Shown here: positions 31,939 through 43,885 of the stretch, one piece after another
Numbering within the stretch: the stretch's first letter is position 1
Layout: each line of letters starts with the position of its first letter
Source: Catonia carolina
Taxonomy: Eukaryota; Arthropoda; Insecta; Hemiptera; Achilidae
Length of the DNA: 64,000 nt
Direction of reading: 5' to 3'
Assembly (NCBI GenBank): GCA_035578175.1
Contig: JAQMRL010000003.1
Span: 91,800,469 to 91,864,468, forward strand
Program-made: the position numbers and the translations under genes
The notes under the pieces: generated by a model
Databases searched by the model: none
The model's input: only the letters and a program-made list of their open reading frames with translations
What the model was told of the DNA's origin: nothing

Positions 31939-32436
31939 AAAATACTATATCTTACGACTACTGCGGCGACACTTGGTAGGATTAGGAAAAATATTATATT
32001 TTTCAGCAATACCTTCTAATCATTGAAAAATATTCGGCTCAGAACTGACGTTCACCACTTTTCTTTCAAAATTTTAGAGAAAATTTGAACAATTCGAATT
32101 TTAAAGCATTCCACACGAAAGAATATGGGATATCGTTTTGAGGAGGAATAATTTATTATTTTCTTTCTAGGCTTTATTTTGTATTTGTTTTAAACACCAT
32201 CCTCAAGACTCAAAACATTTTTTTTTATCTTTTATTTGAAATTTTCAACAGTACACAAATATATGACTACTAGAAAATGTGTTGTACGTACATAACCAAG
32301 TAACATGAAAGGAAACATTAAGACAAAGATTGATACCCATTGGTATTTCTCTGAGTGTATAAAAAGTATTAAATATGACAATTAGTTCGTTTAATTGTTA
32401 TTATTTTTATTATATTATTATTATTTTAGTCAAAAC

Positions 32437-32745
32437 TCAGAGAAGATCTCTATTCCATCTTTTTTTTAGACGCCGGGCTGGATTCCTAGGAAGGTGAAAG
32501 CGATGAAGTTCTTGAATTAGAGGATTCAGATTTATTAGTAATTTCGAAAAGAATTTTTTATAATAGCACTGTGCCACTTCTTCAACTGTAGGAATCCCGA
32601 AATCGGACTGTAAAGTGTCGTTACTTACGTAGTACGGAGCTCTAGATATTAAACGGAGAAATTTTGATTGAAACTTCTGTAGATGATTAAGATTACTGGA
32701 TTTTGCTGAGCCAAATAACTGGACTCAAAACATGAATGTAATAAT
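32437..32745 (-). mobile_element. Jockey-clade LINE ORF2 C-terminus
   Basis: The minus-strand frame reads VQLFGSAKSSNLNHLQKFQS, KFLRLISRAPYYVSNDTLQ, DFGIPTVEEVAQCYY and RRLKKRWNRDLL before a stop at 32437. This is the diagnostic Jockey C-terminal block (WG.A..SN...IQ..Q.K.LR.I..APWYV.N...). The frame is intact here but the element is truncated at both ends. Confidence 0.8.
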
Positions 32746-32867
32746 TCAAACCACTGATAAAACTTTACATATAAATCGATATTATGAGTTACATATTCGT
32801 ATTATGTTAATTCACTTCCGTTTAAGTGATTGATAAGTTAACAAATAGAAGTTTTAAAAACAATTTG

Positions 32868-33040
32868 TGGCCGCCTCCGTAGGATAGTGGTGGCGAGCTA
32901 GTCTACGCCGCTGAGGTCCCCGGGTTTGATTCCCGGCTAGAGGCTAAAAATTATTACAATTCAAAACCCACCGTTAAAGTTAGATGAACAAGCTAATAAA
33001 CAAGCTGTTGATGCGGCTTTAAATGAATCACAAAAAATAG
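32868..33040 (+). repeat. SINE1 copy
   Basis: GGCCGCCTCCGTAGGATAGTGG followed by CGGGTTTGATTCCCGG (B-box) and a body ending GCGGCTTTAAATGAATC, then A-rich. Matches 31753 over its length. Confidence 0.7.
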
Positions 33041-33095
33041 CAATGTCTTATTATTATTATTATTTGCGTCAAGCTCCCAAAGTGGAAGTCGCTAA

Positions 33096-33441
33096 GTATT
33101 TAATTACGGATTACTCTACTGGGTACCTTCCGTTTTTTCTCCACCCAGTATGCTTTCATTCTCTCCGAGAATGCCTTTTTCCTATCCTCAGTCCATCTAG
33201 TTCCGACTTTTTGATGTTTTTCCACCGGCTTGACCTCCCAGTCCTCAACGCATTTCCGGTATTTCTTCCTGTCAGTTGTTATTTCTTCAGGAATTCCCGC
33301 AAGATTGAGATCCTCTTTAACCTTTTTTATCCAGTCTACTCCATTTTTAAGAGAGCTAACATATTCCACTATTTTCCGTGTTATCCTATTCTCGGGGAGT
33401 CTTTTAATATGTCCGAAAAACTTAAGTCTTCTTTTCCTCAT
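33096..33441 (-). mobile_element. LINE ORF2 C-terminal fragment (same lineage as 5314/6599)
   Basis: A 113-codon minus frame: MRKRRLKFFGHIKRLPENRI, TRKIVEYV, DWIKKVKEDLNLAGI and DRKKAFSERMKAYW. The order matches the split copy at 5314-6864 (RKKRICFFG, TKQLI, RWLAKIKQDMQELNI). The frame is undamaged but there is no RT domain upstream. Plus-strand ORFs over it are shadows. Confidence 0.75.
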
Positions 33442-33632
33442 GTATTATTTTCTTTTCATATTATTATTATTATTATAGTAAATATCATTCAAAAGGACAA
33501 TAAATTTAATTTTTAAGAAATTGCTTGAAAGAACTTGACTCATATCATTGATAAAATAATAATTTTTAATTTTCAACATGATGAAAACTAGTCAATTTTT
33601 GTATTTTCGCATTAAGTTAAGAGTGATATATA

Positions 33633-34556
33633 CGAGGTGTGCCTAATAAATAACGAGACTGACGTTGTAAAAAAATTATTTTATTTTTATACATAATCAC
33701 TTATTGTCACCTTCAATAATATGCACTCCTTCTCTACCCCTACAATGCTCCATGCAAATTTTTCCTTGTTGGAAACAGTGCTGGAAGTCATCTTCTGTCA
33801 GCTCCTTCACGACACGTGCCGCTTTCTCTTTTACAGCTTCCACAGACTCAAATCCTGTCCCTTTTAATGCAGATTTCACCTTAGGGAACAGATAGAAGTC
33901 ACATGGTGCAAGATCTGGTGAATAAGGTGGATGTTCTAACACTGAGATGCTGTACTTGGCTAGGAAATTCTTGACAGATAACGCGAAATGAGCTGGCGCA
34001 TTGTCTTGGTGGAGAACCCATGATTTGTCCTTTCCATATTTCGGGCGTTTTTCCTTAGTGTTTGACGTAGTTTAGAAAGTACCTAAATGTAGTAGTATTC
34101 ATTAATTGTTTGACCTTCAGGAACCCAGTGAAGGTACACAATCCCATGGATATAGAAAAAACAATCATCATTGCTTTAAATTTTGACTTGCTCATTCGAA
34201 GTTTTTTGGCTCTCGGTGAAGTTCGGCTCTTCGAGTGCATAGATTGGCGCTTCATTTCCGAACCATAAGTAAAAATCCATGTTTCATCACATGTTATTAT
34301 CTTCTACCTGTTTTCTTAGGTGAATTCTGAATTAAAAGGGACAAGATTTGAGTCTGTGGAAGCTGTAAAAGAGCACAGTCTTGAAGGAGCTGACAGAAGA
34401 TGACTTCCAGCACTGTTTCCAACAACGGAAAATTCGCATGGAGCGTTGTAGGGATAGAGAAGGAGTGTATATTAAAGGTGACAATAAGCGATTATGTATA
34501 AAATAAAAATAACATTTTTTACAACGTCAGTCTCGTTATTAAACAGCCACATCTAC
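33633..34556. mobile_element. Mariner DD34D element rearranged into an inverted duplication
   Basis: TA flanks (33631-33632 and 34557-34558) bound 924 bp. Minus strand 33697-34300 encodes CDETWIFTYGSEMKRQS, VLHQDNAPAHFALSVKNFLA and EHPPYSPDLAPCDFYLF, with 34 residues between the second and third catalytic Asp. The N-terminus is absent. Instead, 34327-34556 is a plus-strand copy of the element's own 3' end (RFESVEAVKE and following), complementary to 33633-33862. Both termini therefore derive from the same end of mariner. A frame shift breaks the transposase near 34050. Confidence 0.8.
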
Positions 34557-35146
34557 TAATATTGTTTTGTGTTTTTACAGGAAAATTTGAATTTTACAAA
34601 TAGGGTTCTTGTAATGATGAGTAAAATAATTTCAAGTCTTCATACCTTATGGCGACTAAACCAACAGGATTAAACCATTAAGAAGTACAAAGAAATTTGA
34701 TGCCTTCTATTTCATCTGACCAAAAATGATACTTAATTTGTGGCAAGCATTATTTCTATGATAAGTTACTATAAATGATGGGACAATGTACCAAACTGTT
34801 AACCACAAGCACCCAGATTCTAAATTTACAAAGACTGTATGCTTCACAGAAAAGCAAAAGTTTAAATATTATTTTTTTACATACCAAAAAATCCAGACGA
34901 ATTAATAAAACATACCTCTGACTCAATTCAGGATAAAATTTCTTTAACTACAAGAATATTTAACCGGAAATTTTGATGTACCAAATGTTAAATCGAAATG
35001 TTAAAATGAAGGTATTGAAAAATTCATGCAATTTTTTTCAGAAAGGTTTAAAAATAATATAGTGATTGTATAGGAAAATAAGTATTTTAATAAATTCTGA
35101 GGCAAAAAATAAAAAAGATTTTGAAAAAAATTGTATTCGTATTTTT
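34557..35146. other. AT-rich, no gene seen
   Basis: No supported feature. The plus ORF at 35066-35314 begins here but is mainly repeat D. Confidence 0.4.
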
Positions 35147-36150
35147 ACTTTCTCTTGCCTATACGAATATATAGGAAGGAAAGTATTGTTTTCATGTCGA
35201 TCTTTCAAAATCGAGTTTCCACCGGATGAACACGTTTTCAGACCCCCTGAACCCCAAAAAACATGTTTTCAGACCCATTGGTCTGTGTGTGTGTCTGTGT
35301 CTGTGTCTGTGTGAACAAATATCTCAAGGACGGAACATCGTACGAACTTGAAACTTGAAACTTAAGTTAGATATGTACTACTAGAGAACTCGATACGGAA
35401 ATTTTAATCAAAATCGGTCAACCGGAAATAGTAGTTTATTTGTGTAATTTTTAACTTTTTGCGATTTTCTCAAAAACGGCTCCTACGTGTTTTTTTTCAA
35501 AAAATTGCCTCATTTTTATTAAATTGTTTATGCTTTACAAGATAGGGTAGGCGTCATGTCTGCTAAATTATTCGGGAGGTTGTTTTCTCGTAAAAAAATT
35601 GTTTTTTTTTAAGACTGCGACTTAAATATGCATTTTAGCGCAAAATGTATACAATAAAAGTTGTAGAGAATTTTAAATTCTATAAATTTTATTTCAAACA
35701 TTTTTTTTGTGTAACGCTTAGGTTAGCGGTAATTAGCAATTTTCTATTATTTTTTGTTTACGAAGTGTAGAAAAAATCGATTTTTTAAAAAGATTTCAGC
35801 CTTAGTATTAATTCTGTGACCAAAGTCTATTTAATCACATTTATAGGAAATTAAAAGATCTACAACTGTTATTTTAAGAATTTTTCTCTACAGAGCTTAG
35901 TTTAGCGTGAAAGTGATTTTCCGTATTTTTAAGCCAAACTAAAGTTGATTTTCATTTTGCGTCTTTCGCTCATGATTAAAATTAGATTATGTTTATTAGG
36001 TTTTATGTTTCTAATACTAGATAATATAAGGAATACTAGATAATAATACTATAAGGGTTCTAATGTTTTATTACTAATGTTAGGTTATATTGTTCATTAT
36101 TTGGATTGGCAAGAAAAAGTTGTGTGTGTGTTTCACGCCAGAATTTTTTT
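35147..36150 (+). repeat. Repeat D, long copy
   Basis: Starts ACTTTCTCTTGCC (35147) and has the complementary word GGCAAGAAAAAGT at 36108-36120, followed by the shared TTGTGTGTG..CCAGA tail. It contains the (GT)n stretch after CAGACCCATTGGTCTG, the GATTTTCTCAAAAACGGCTC block and several TTTATTTCAAACATTTTT-type sub-repeats. No long ORF. The near-terminal inverted words suggest a non-autonomous DNA element, but no target duplication was found. Confidence 0.75.
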
Positions 36151-36344
36151 ATTTTTTTCTACATTTATTGAAACTAACTTTTTGAATGCATTTCATTGAA
36201 AAACACTAGTTATATCACGTGAAATATTGGTAATAAACCACCCGCTAAAAAGCGTTTTGTTCATCAGAACATGTCTTGAGTCTTAAATTAAAACCACACA
36301 AATTGCTTTACAGAAATTATGAAGCAAGCAAATTATTATCAAGC

Positions 36345-36842
36345 ACTTATTGATCAAGATTCGATATGGAGAGGAAAGTTGGGAAATTCCAAGCAGTGTG
36401 CGGAAGTGTTGGCGGTAACCTGGGCAGGAAAACAAGGAAGGAAACTAGAATAAAGTTTTGCAAGGTGATGGCTGCCCCAGTCCTACTCTGTGGAAGTGGA
36501 TCGTGGAATAGTGAAAAGCCACAAAAGAGTGAAGTTAAGGCGGTGGAGATGCTATTCCTGCTGAAAAAGGGGTTGCAATTGTAGGGACCAAATATGAGAT
36601 GAGGATATAAGAATGGAACTGGATGTTTACAACCTGAATGGAAAGATTGCAGAATATTGAAGTTGAAGGAGGGAGAACATAGAAAGAATAGCTGAGGAAA
36701 GGATCCCTCTCAACGTTTTGAAATACTGGTCTGAGGGATTGGAGATGTTGGGAGGCCACGCAAGAGCAGCGGTGATTCAAAAGTTTTGAAGCTGTTGTGA
36801 GTTGGAACAGCGGGAGCCTAATACTTAATTGTGAGGAGAAGA
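36345..36842 (+). mobile_element. RTE-c 3' fragment, old copy
   Basis: The plus frame 36366-36584 reads MERKVGKFQAVCGSVGGNLG, RKTRKETRIKFCKVMAAPVL and LCGSGSW, then shifts frame. The end SELEQREPNT...EEKK with GAGGAGAAGAAG tail parallels 14852-15256. The antisense ORF at 36535-36780 is not real. Confidence 0.7.
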
Positions 36843-38676
36843 AGAAACTATCAAGATTCGTAAAGTTAATGCTTTTTAAAGTGTTAATTTTTATTTTAAA
36901 ATAATAAAAACTTTCGGAAAGAATAATTGACTTAAATTAATAATGTAACAAAACGAGATAATTACTTGCAAACCTTATTAAAACGGAGTTAGAAAAACTT
37001 ATAGACTATTTTCGTTGAAAACTAAATAGTTATTAAAATTTAATGATATTTAAAAAACTATTATTTCTTTTGGAGTTTTCTTACTGATACAAAGCCAAAG
37101 TAGTTATTAAGAATAATTTACTGTAAAATTCTGGAGTTGTTCTAAGCTTCTTTAAGATTGCTTGTTATAGAATCATATTCAAGTTTTCCTGATTCCAAAA
37201 ATTGTAATTCAAATAGACTAGTTTTACTTGTCTTTTACTTTATCCACGTAAAATTAATCAAATTCTCCGAAATCAGTAAAAATTTTGGCTTTAGCTGTAA
37301 TGAATTACTAAGAAACGATGTAGAAAAAAATAGTTTAAATTTTGTTATTTTCAATTGCATAGTAAATTTTCAATCAACTGTATTTTGTTCTTGGATAAAG
37401 GGCCAGTTTATTGTTTTGCACTGGCGTTAGGTCCCAAGAGTCACTGGTTCTGGATGTAAGGAGTGTTAGACAGAAGAAGGAGGAGAGGAAGGAGATCACG
37501 TGATAGGATCAGTAATAATAATAGTAGTAGTAATAGTTGCTGTGTGGAAGTTTCAGTAGTATCAGGTGCTGTTTCGCTTGATAGAGATGCTGACAATTTC
37601 TGTTTTCTTTCTTTTCTTCTACATTCATTCTTTACAGTATTTTCTAAAAAGGATCAAGAATGGTAAAGGATAACATATTCCACTTCATCCGTACCTCTTG
37701 CTATTTTTCCCGTTTTTACTTTCCCTCAAATATTTCTATTTCCTGTTGTACAAGGTGTTCTACAAACCTAAACTTGAACCTAACTTTACAACTTGTACAG
37801 AAAACACTTGTAATATTTTATGGGTATATTTCAACTAGAAAGTGAAATAAGAAACACGTACATAAAAATAATAAAATAGATAACACAAATTAGAGCACTT
37901 ACATGTTTTGTAAATTTTTATGGCTTCTGCATCTTTTTTAGACATTGAAGGTAGACGGTGTTGTCTATTGTAATATAAGATGGTTGCTATAGATAATATT
38001 TATTTATTTAAATTGTTTACAACAGGCTAACTACGGCCCAATTACAAAAACAATATTTCATTATTGGTAGAGTAAAGAAAATATACAAAAGGAAAAAGAA
38101 AAGAAAAGAAGAATACCAACAAAAATCGTCAATAATGCAAACATAATTAAACTTACCTAAACTAAACTAAAGTTTAGTTTAAAAAGTAGAAAACATACGA
38201 AAAACAGTATACACATACATTTTAAAAATAATTTACTTATCAATTAATCATGATAGAGGTTCCAAAAATTTAACACATCCATAATTTGGAATCGCTTGAG
38301 AACTTACATCTTGAAAGACTTAAGAATGGCTGACCTATACGATACTCGGGTCTGACAAAATGAATCTTTTGTCTCAATTCTGTCCATGATATTATAAATT
38401 ATTATCATGCAGTTAACTGGCAAATAAGCTGCGTAATATGGTGGTTTTTAGTGAGAAAATATTTTTTGTTGAAAATGTAGATACTTAAAAGGTTTTAATG
38501 GCACATTTTAGGAATAATAGAATTCTTATGTATTATTTTTGCCTATTTAGAACTAGACTGGAGGTAGCACGTGGAGTTCATATGTAAGCAGTTGATCTTG
38601 TTGTAATCTATGAAGAGGGTTTATAATCTGGGAGGGTTTTTAGAATTTTTACTTTAAATATCTCATTAAGTTTTTT
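36843..38676. other. AT-rich, no supported gene
   Basis: A 67-codon ORF at 37463-37666 begins with an Arg-rich stretch and an Asn/Ser microsatellite (AATAATAATAGTAGTAG); I see no domain. Near 38150-38180 a short palindrome TAAACTAAACTAAAGTTTAGTTTA is present. Confidence 0.4.
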
Positions 38677-39610
38677 ACTTTCTCTTGCCTATATGAATAT
38701 ATAGGAAGGAAAGCATTGTTTTATGTCGATTTTTTGAAATCGAGTTATCACCGGATCTACACGTTTTCAGACCCCCTGAACCCAAAAAACATGTTTTTAG
38801 TGATAAGTGTGCGCGTGTGTCTGTGTCTGCGTGTGAACAGAATATCTCAAGAACAGGACATCGTACGAACTTAAAAATTAAGTTAGATATTACTACCGGA
38901 CCCGACACAAACATTTTCATCAAAATCGGTCAACCGGAAGTAGTAGTCATTTTTCACTTTTTTGCGATTTTCTCAAAACTGCTCTTAGGTGTTTTTTTTT
39001 AAAAATTGCCTCATTTATTATATTTTTTATGTTCTACAAGATAGGGTAGGCGCTATGTCTGCTGGAATTCTTGGGAGGTTGTTTTCTCGTAAAAAAATTG
39101 ATTTTTTAAGATTGCGACTCAATGTGCATTTTAGCATAAAAATGTACATAGCTACTAAAAGTTGTAGAGAATTTAAAATCCTATAACTTTTATTTCAAAC
39201 ATTTTTTTTGTTCCGCTTAGTTTAGCGGTAATTAGGAATTTTCTATTTTATTCTTTTTACGAAAATTTTTAAAAAGAAATCGATTTTTTAAAGATTTCAG
39301 CCTTAGTATGCATTTTACGACAGAAGTGTACATAATCAAATTTATAGAAAATTAAAAGATCTACAACTCTTATTTTAAAAATTTTTCTCCACAGAGCCTA
39401 GTTTAGCGTGAAATAGTGATTTTCAGAATTTTTAACCCAAACTGAAGTTGATTTTCATTTTGCGTCTTTCACTCATGATTAAAATTAGGTAATGTTTATT
39501 GAGGTTAGTTTTTTGTTTATTTCTAATGTTTTATTACTAATGTTAAGTTATATTGTTAATTATTTGCATTGGCAAGAGAAAGTTGTGTGAGTGTTTTACA
39601 CCAGATTTTT
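38677..39610 (+). repeat. Repeat D copy with exact 13-bp inverted ends
   Basis: ACTTTCTCTTGCC at 38677-38689 and GGCAAGAGAAAGT at 39571-39583 are exact reverse complements. The interior aligns with 35147-36150 throughout. The next copy, at 39820, runs in the opposite direction about 210 bp away. Confidence 0.8.
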
Positions 39611-39819
39611 ATTTGAGTTCTGGAATGGATGATTCTGGCAAAAAGGAGTTTGGTTTGGTATCACACGAATTTCTGTGATTGTTTATTTGATAATTAAGGG
39701 TTGCCATGGTTTCACCTATATATTCCGCTGAACACATTGTGCAGGTGAGTAAATAAATGCAATTTTTGAATGTAAAATTAATGGTTGATAAATTAGATGG
39801 GTCATTAATTAGTTGGGAT

Positions 39820-40562
39820 TAGATCAATTTCAGTTTGGCTTAAAAATACGGAAAATCACTCTTTCACGCTAAACTAGGCTCTGCAAAAAACAATGCTCTA
39901 TACGAAAGTTGTAGATCTTTTAATTTCCTATAAATTTGATTGTATATACTTTTGTCGTAAAATGCATACTCAATCTTAAAAAATCTAATTTTTTACATGT
40001 TTTTGTGAAAAAAACTGAAAATCGCTAATTACCGCTAAACTAAGCGTTATAAAAAAATGTTTGAAATGAAATTTGTAGGATTTTTAATTCTCTACAACTT
40101 TTATTATATACATTTTTGCGCTTAAATGCATATTTAAGCCGCAATATTAAAAAGCAATTTTTTACGTGACAGCAGCCTTCCCAAGAATTTCAGCAGACAT
40201 GACGCCTACCCTATCTTGTAGTGTAGACCATAAAAAATTTAGTAAATGAGCCGATTTTTAAAAAAAATCATATACATAAGCCTTTTTTGAGAAAATCACA
40301 AAAAAGTGGAAAATGACACGAATAAACTACTACTTCCGGTTGACCGATTTTGACGAAAATGTTCGTGTCGGGTCCGGAGTGGTCTAACTTAAGTTTCAAG
40401 TTTCAAGTTCGTACGATGTTCCGTTCTTGAGATATTCTGTTCACACACACATACACACACAGACAGACAGACCAATCGCTAAAAACATGTTTTTTGGGTA
40501 CAGTGGGTCTGAAAACGTGTAGATCCGGTGAAAACTCGATTTCGAAAAATCGACATGAAAAA
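39820..40562 (-). repeat. Repeat D copy, inverted, both ends missing
   Basis: The minus strand reads CATGTCGATTTTTCGAAATC, TCACCGGATCTACACG, (TG)n and TCAACCGGAAGTAGTAG to AGCCAAACTGAAATTGATC. It faces the copy at 38677-39610, so the two form a long inverted repeat with a ~210-bp loop. The minus ORF at 40403 is repeat sequence. Confidence 0.8.
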
Positions 40563-40909
40563 AGGAGGGTGATATTAAGTTTAAATTCATTCAATTTTCA
40601 GAAATACTTTCAGGTCAGAAACTTTCGTTAGTCAATTACGAGCACATATTGAACTTTATCATGGGAAAAATTTGGCAAATACATGATCATAATGTTTATT
40701 ATAATTTCCATATTAAAATATGGATTCTGTTAACTTAGATAATTTTTCATATCACACAATAATCTCGTTATTTAAAGGATAATGAATTGAGAATTTGATG
40801 GTTGAAAAATTTGAATGCTTGCTTTCACCAAAAGAGAATAATAAAATGAACTTTAATTTTCGGTTGGAACGCAATGAGTATTACACTCATAAATAATCCT
40901 TTTTTTCAG

Positions 40910-40971
40910 GTGTTTTTGTTCCAAACTTTCGAATCAGTCTGTATTATTCGGCCTTACTCTTCCAAGTGTGA
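40910..40971 (+). CDS. Possible terminal exon of the Kazal-like gene
   Basis: A strong acceptor (CCTTTTTTTCAG, ending 40909) precedes 62 nt that, joined in the phase left by the exon at 31051-31257, read VFVPNFRISLYYSALLFQV and stop at TGA (40969-40971). The intron would be 9.6 kb and contain all the intervening repeats. Another frame across this block is also open to a weak GTATAG donor. The link to the Kazal exon is a guess based on strand and phase only. Confidence 0.25.
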
Positions 40972-41886
40972 GGTATAGATTACATCTGAAGTCATCACTA
41001 GTTGTTGTACATCTTCACCTCTTCCTCTCTCATCAGATTCACAGTAACTACTTTTCTATCCTTCTACTCTAGGTTGTATGTTACTATCACGCGACTATTT
41101 TATACTATCTGACAGTTTGTAGAGTTGGAGTTAATTCAAAGATATCATTTCAACAAGATTTTCGCTATTTTCTCTTAAAGCGTACTACTTTTTGTTATAA
41201 TCGTTATCTAATCGAATTTTTATTTTATATTTCTTACCTCAGTCTATTTCATATTGTCAGTTACACCTAAATTTATTTATTTATTCATTGAAAAAGACAA
41301 ATTTAAAGTTGTTATCTTTTGCATTCGTATTTAATTATTTATTTTTTTGTTTCACGTCCGACTGTTTTGCATATTAATGATATTGCAGACAATGAAGGGT
41401 TATAAATGAAAATGAGTGAAAATAATACCAGACCTAACTGGGAAACGAACTCAGGATACCCAACAAAAAAGTATATTAAGCTGAACATTAGAGCATCGTG
41501 ATACTTTTGCATCTAGGATCATTTAATGGTTATAACGATTTGAAAGTTCCATATGTTAACGATAACTTTTAAAGAATTTTCAGTTGATCTAGAGAAAGAC
41601 AAGAATCTCTTTCCATTTTCTTTTCTGCTAACGTTTCACAAATCCTGCCAAATTTTCTCTGGCCCTCATAGACTCTATGTGTTTGTATCAATCTCTTAAA
41701 CTCTATCCCATTTCTGTTTACTATTATTTTTTCTGCCTTTCAAGCATTGTCAATTCTTATCCCTTGTTTCATATGAGGTTTTTTAGATTTTTTGTTTTAG
41801 TTTGGGTAAAGTCATATTATCTTTGTTATTAGCGACGGATTGGACTTCAGAACATAAGTAGGTTCTATTCTTATATACGAGTATTA
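40972..41886. other. AT-rich, no gene seen
   Basis: No supported gene or recognised repeat. Confidence 0.4.
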
Positions 41887-41898
41887 ATTAATAGAAAC

Positions 41899-42252
41899 GT
41901 AATGATCTCAGTAGGTAAGGTAGGCACACTAATTTCCTGAGCTGGTGATGAAAGAGATGAATGAAAGTGTGAGAGTGAGTGTTGGTCGGTGACAGCGAGA
42001 GGGGAATTAGGCTACTGTTCCCTTCCTCGCTCCACTGGCATTTCTCTTGTAGTATTATACAAACAGTTCTGAGGGAGGTGGAGGGTTATTTGCTGATGTC
42101 GGATCAAGTGGCCAGGCGGCGGGTTTTTGGTTGGTAAGGCGGTTGCGGCCTCCTTGGGGCTGGATGAGGACGCCTCAATTGGTTCCAATACTACTTCCCC
42201 CATCGTGAGAGAGTGAACATGAGTTTTTCTCGCCGCCTCGGATAAAAATAAA
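41899..42252 (+). mobile_element. R1-like 3' UTR insertion with 12-bp target duplication
   Basis: Contains only the 3' UTR of the R1-like family (GAGCTGGTGATGAAAGAG to CGCCGCCTCGGATAAAAATA). ATTAATAGAAAC is repeated exactly at 41887-41898 and 42253-42264. The short poly-A-like end is GATAAAAATAAA. The minus ORF 42012-42341 is antisense to the UTR. Confidence 0.8.
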
Positions 42253-42264
42253 ATTAATAGAAAC

Positions 42265-42984
42265 ATTAAAATATTTCTTAAATTTGGTGAAGTCTCTGTC
42301 AATACTACACATGACAAAACGAGAATAAAAGAATACCACATATATCAAACATCATATATTGAGTAAAGACACACAGGATAATTTTTGGTAAATTGTATTG
42401 TATAGATTTAGATGGTCTGGGAGTTACTCACTGGTTTATTTCGCTTCTCAAACACCAAATATTTTTGATGATAAATTAAGATTTTTTATAGAGAAATGTC
42501 ATAAGAAAAATTGTTTGAGGAAGAAGTTACAAGTAGCTATATTTCTATTACGAGTAATTTGAACTAAAAAAATACATAACAATATAATTGTGTTTTTGTA
42601 CCAGGTAATATTTTTGTGTTTGTTTACTGAAATTAACTGTAGGTATCAAATTCTTTGCTACTTACCGTTAAAATTGAAATATTTATTTTTAGTTATTAAA
42701 TTTTTGTTTTTTTCCTAAAATATTTATTCAATTTTAATTTATCATTTCATAGTCTTTGAAAATAGACGTTCATTCAATTATTTTCTTTGTAATCTTATGC
42801 TTAATTGAAATAATGTATTTTTTTGAATTCTCATTTATATTGTAAAGGTATATTTAATAGAAATATAGGTATTATTTTGTATTTTTTATTATTTGTAATG
42901 TAGGTCCAGGGTATTTTAATTTTATTTTGTTAAATTCTTTTATAATCATTCGCTAATTTGTATTTTTATTTAAATTGTAATTTT
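42265..42984. other. AT-rich, no gene seen
   Basis: T-rich and A-rich runs; no coding support. Confidence 0.4.
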
Positions 42985-43860
42985 CTTCTTATTCTTCTGC
43001 CTTTCAAGGATTAGGCATCTCTGCCAGTTCCGAACCTTTCAAATCTCTCCATCTCTTTCTCAGGCATCCTCGTTCTCTCCTGCCCACCGGCTTATAGCCC
43101 AGTGTCTGCTTAGGTATCATATCCTCCTGCATTCTGTTTACATGCTCTAGCCATTGCATTCTGTTCTGGGACACCTTGTTGTTTATAGAGAAGATATTGA
43201 GTTCTTTCCTTATCTCGGTATTCCTGTAACGATCTTCTCTACTACATCCTTACGTATGTCGAAGAAATTTCATTTCAGATGCTTGCAATCTACTCTCCTC
43301 TCGCTTCGATAGCACCCAAGTTTCACTGCCATAGAGTAGGGTCGGCACTGCTAATGTTTTATAAAATCTCACCCTCGTGTTTTTGCTGGTGTTATTTTTT
43401 AAAGTGCGGTGGATAGTTCTGCTTATTTGCTGAAATCGGTGAATCTTATTGTAAGCATCTTTATCTGATTGGTAAGTAATGTTGCAACCTAGATACTGAA
43501 AGTGGGAGATCTGTTCCAAAATATTATTATCTATAACAATTTTGCTTCTGATTGGCTCCTTCCCTCTGAATGCCACTACCTTTGTCTCCTTCGTCGAAAC
43601 TGTCAACTTATATTCTTTTCATAGTTTGTTCAGCATAAAAAGTGCTCTCTGCAGGTCATCCTCATTCTCCTGTAGCACTATCAGGTCTTCGGCAAATAAT
43701 AGGCAGTTTACAACTCTATCTTCTCCTATGAGAATACCAGTGTGTATTTTGTGTATTTGAGACTTTCACCTACTGATCACGTCATCCAAATAAATATTAA
43801 ACAAAGTGGGTGATAGACCACACCCTTGTCTTACTCTCGCGAGTTAGCGAGTGTCCTTTA
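42985..43860 (-). mobile_element. RTE-b fragment: RT C-terminal half to 3' tail
   Basis: Minus strand in order: VRQGCGLSPTLFNIYLDDVI, then CLLFAEDLIVLQENEDDLQ, KVVAFRGKEPIRSK, ISHFQYLGCNITY, FYKTLAVPTLLYGSETWVL, LQASEMKFLRHT, and a (GAA)-type tail at 42985-42993. The catalytic FADD pair reads FAED, so the first Asp is lost; this copy would be dead even without its stops. The 5' edge near 43850-43885 repeats GTAAGACAAGG in inverted orientation. Same family as 17644-18075. Confidence 0.8.
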
Positions 43861-43885
43861 TTTATTAAAAAGCGGAGTAAGACAA

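Noticed and set aside
37463..37666. Arg-rich 67-codon ORF as a nuclear protein
   Set aside because: Its composition comes from AGR- and AAT/AGT-type microsatellites; no supporting signals.
42012..42341. 109-codon minus ORF
   Set aside because: Antisense to an R1-like 3' UTR defined by a 12-bp target duplication.
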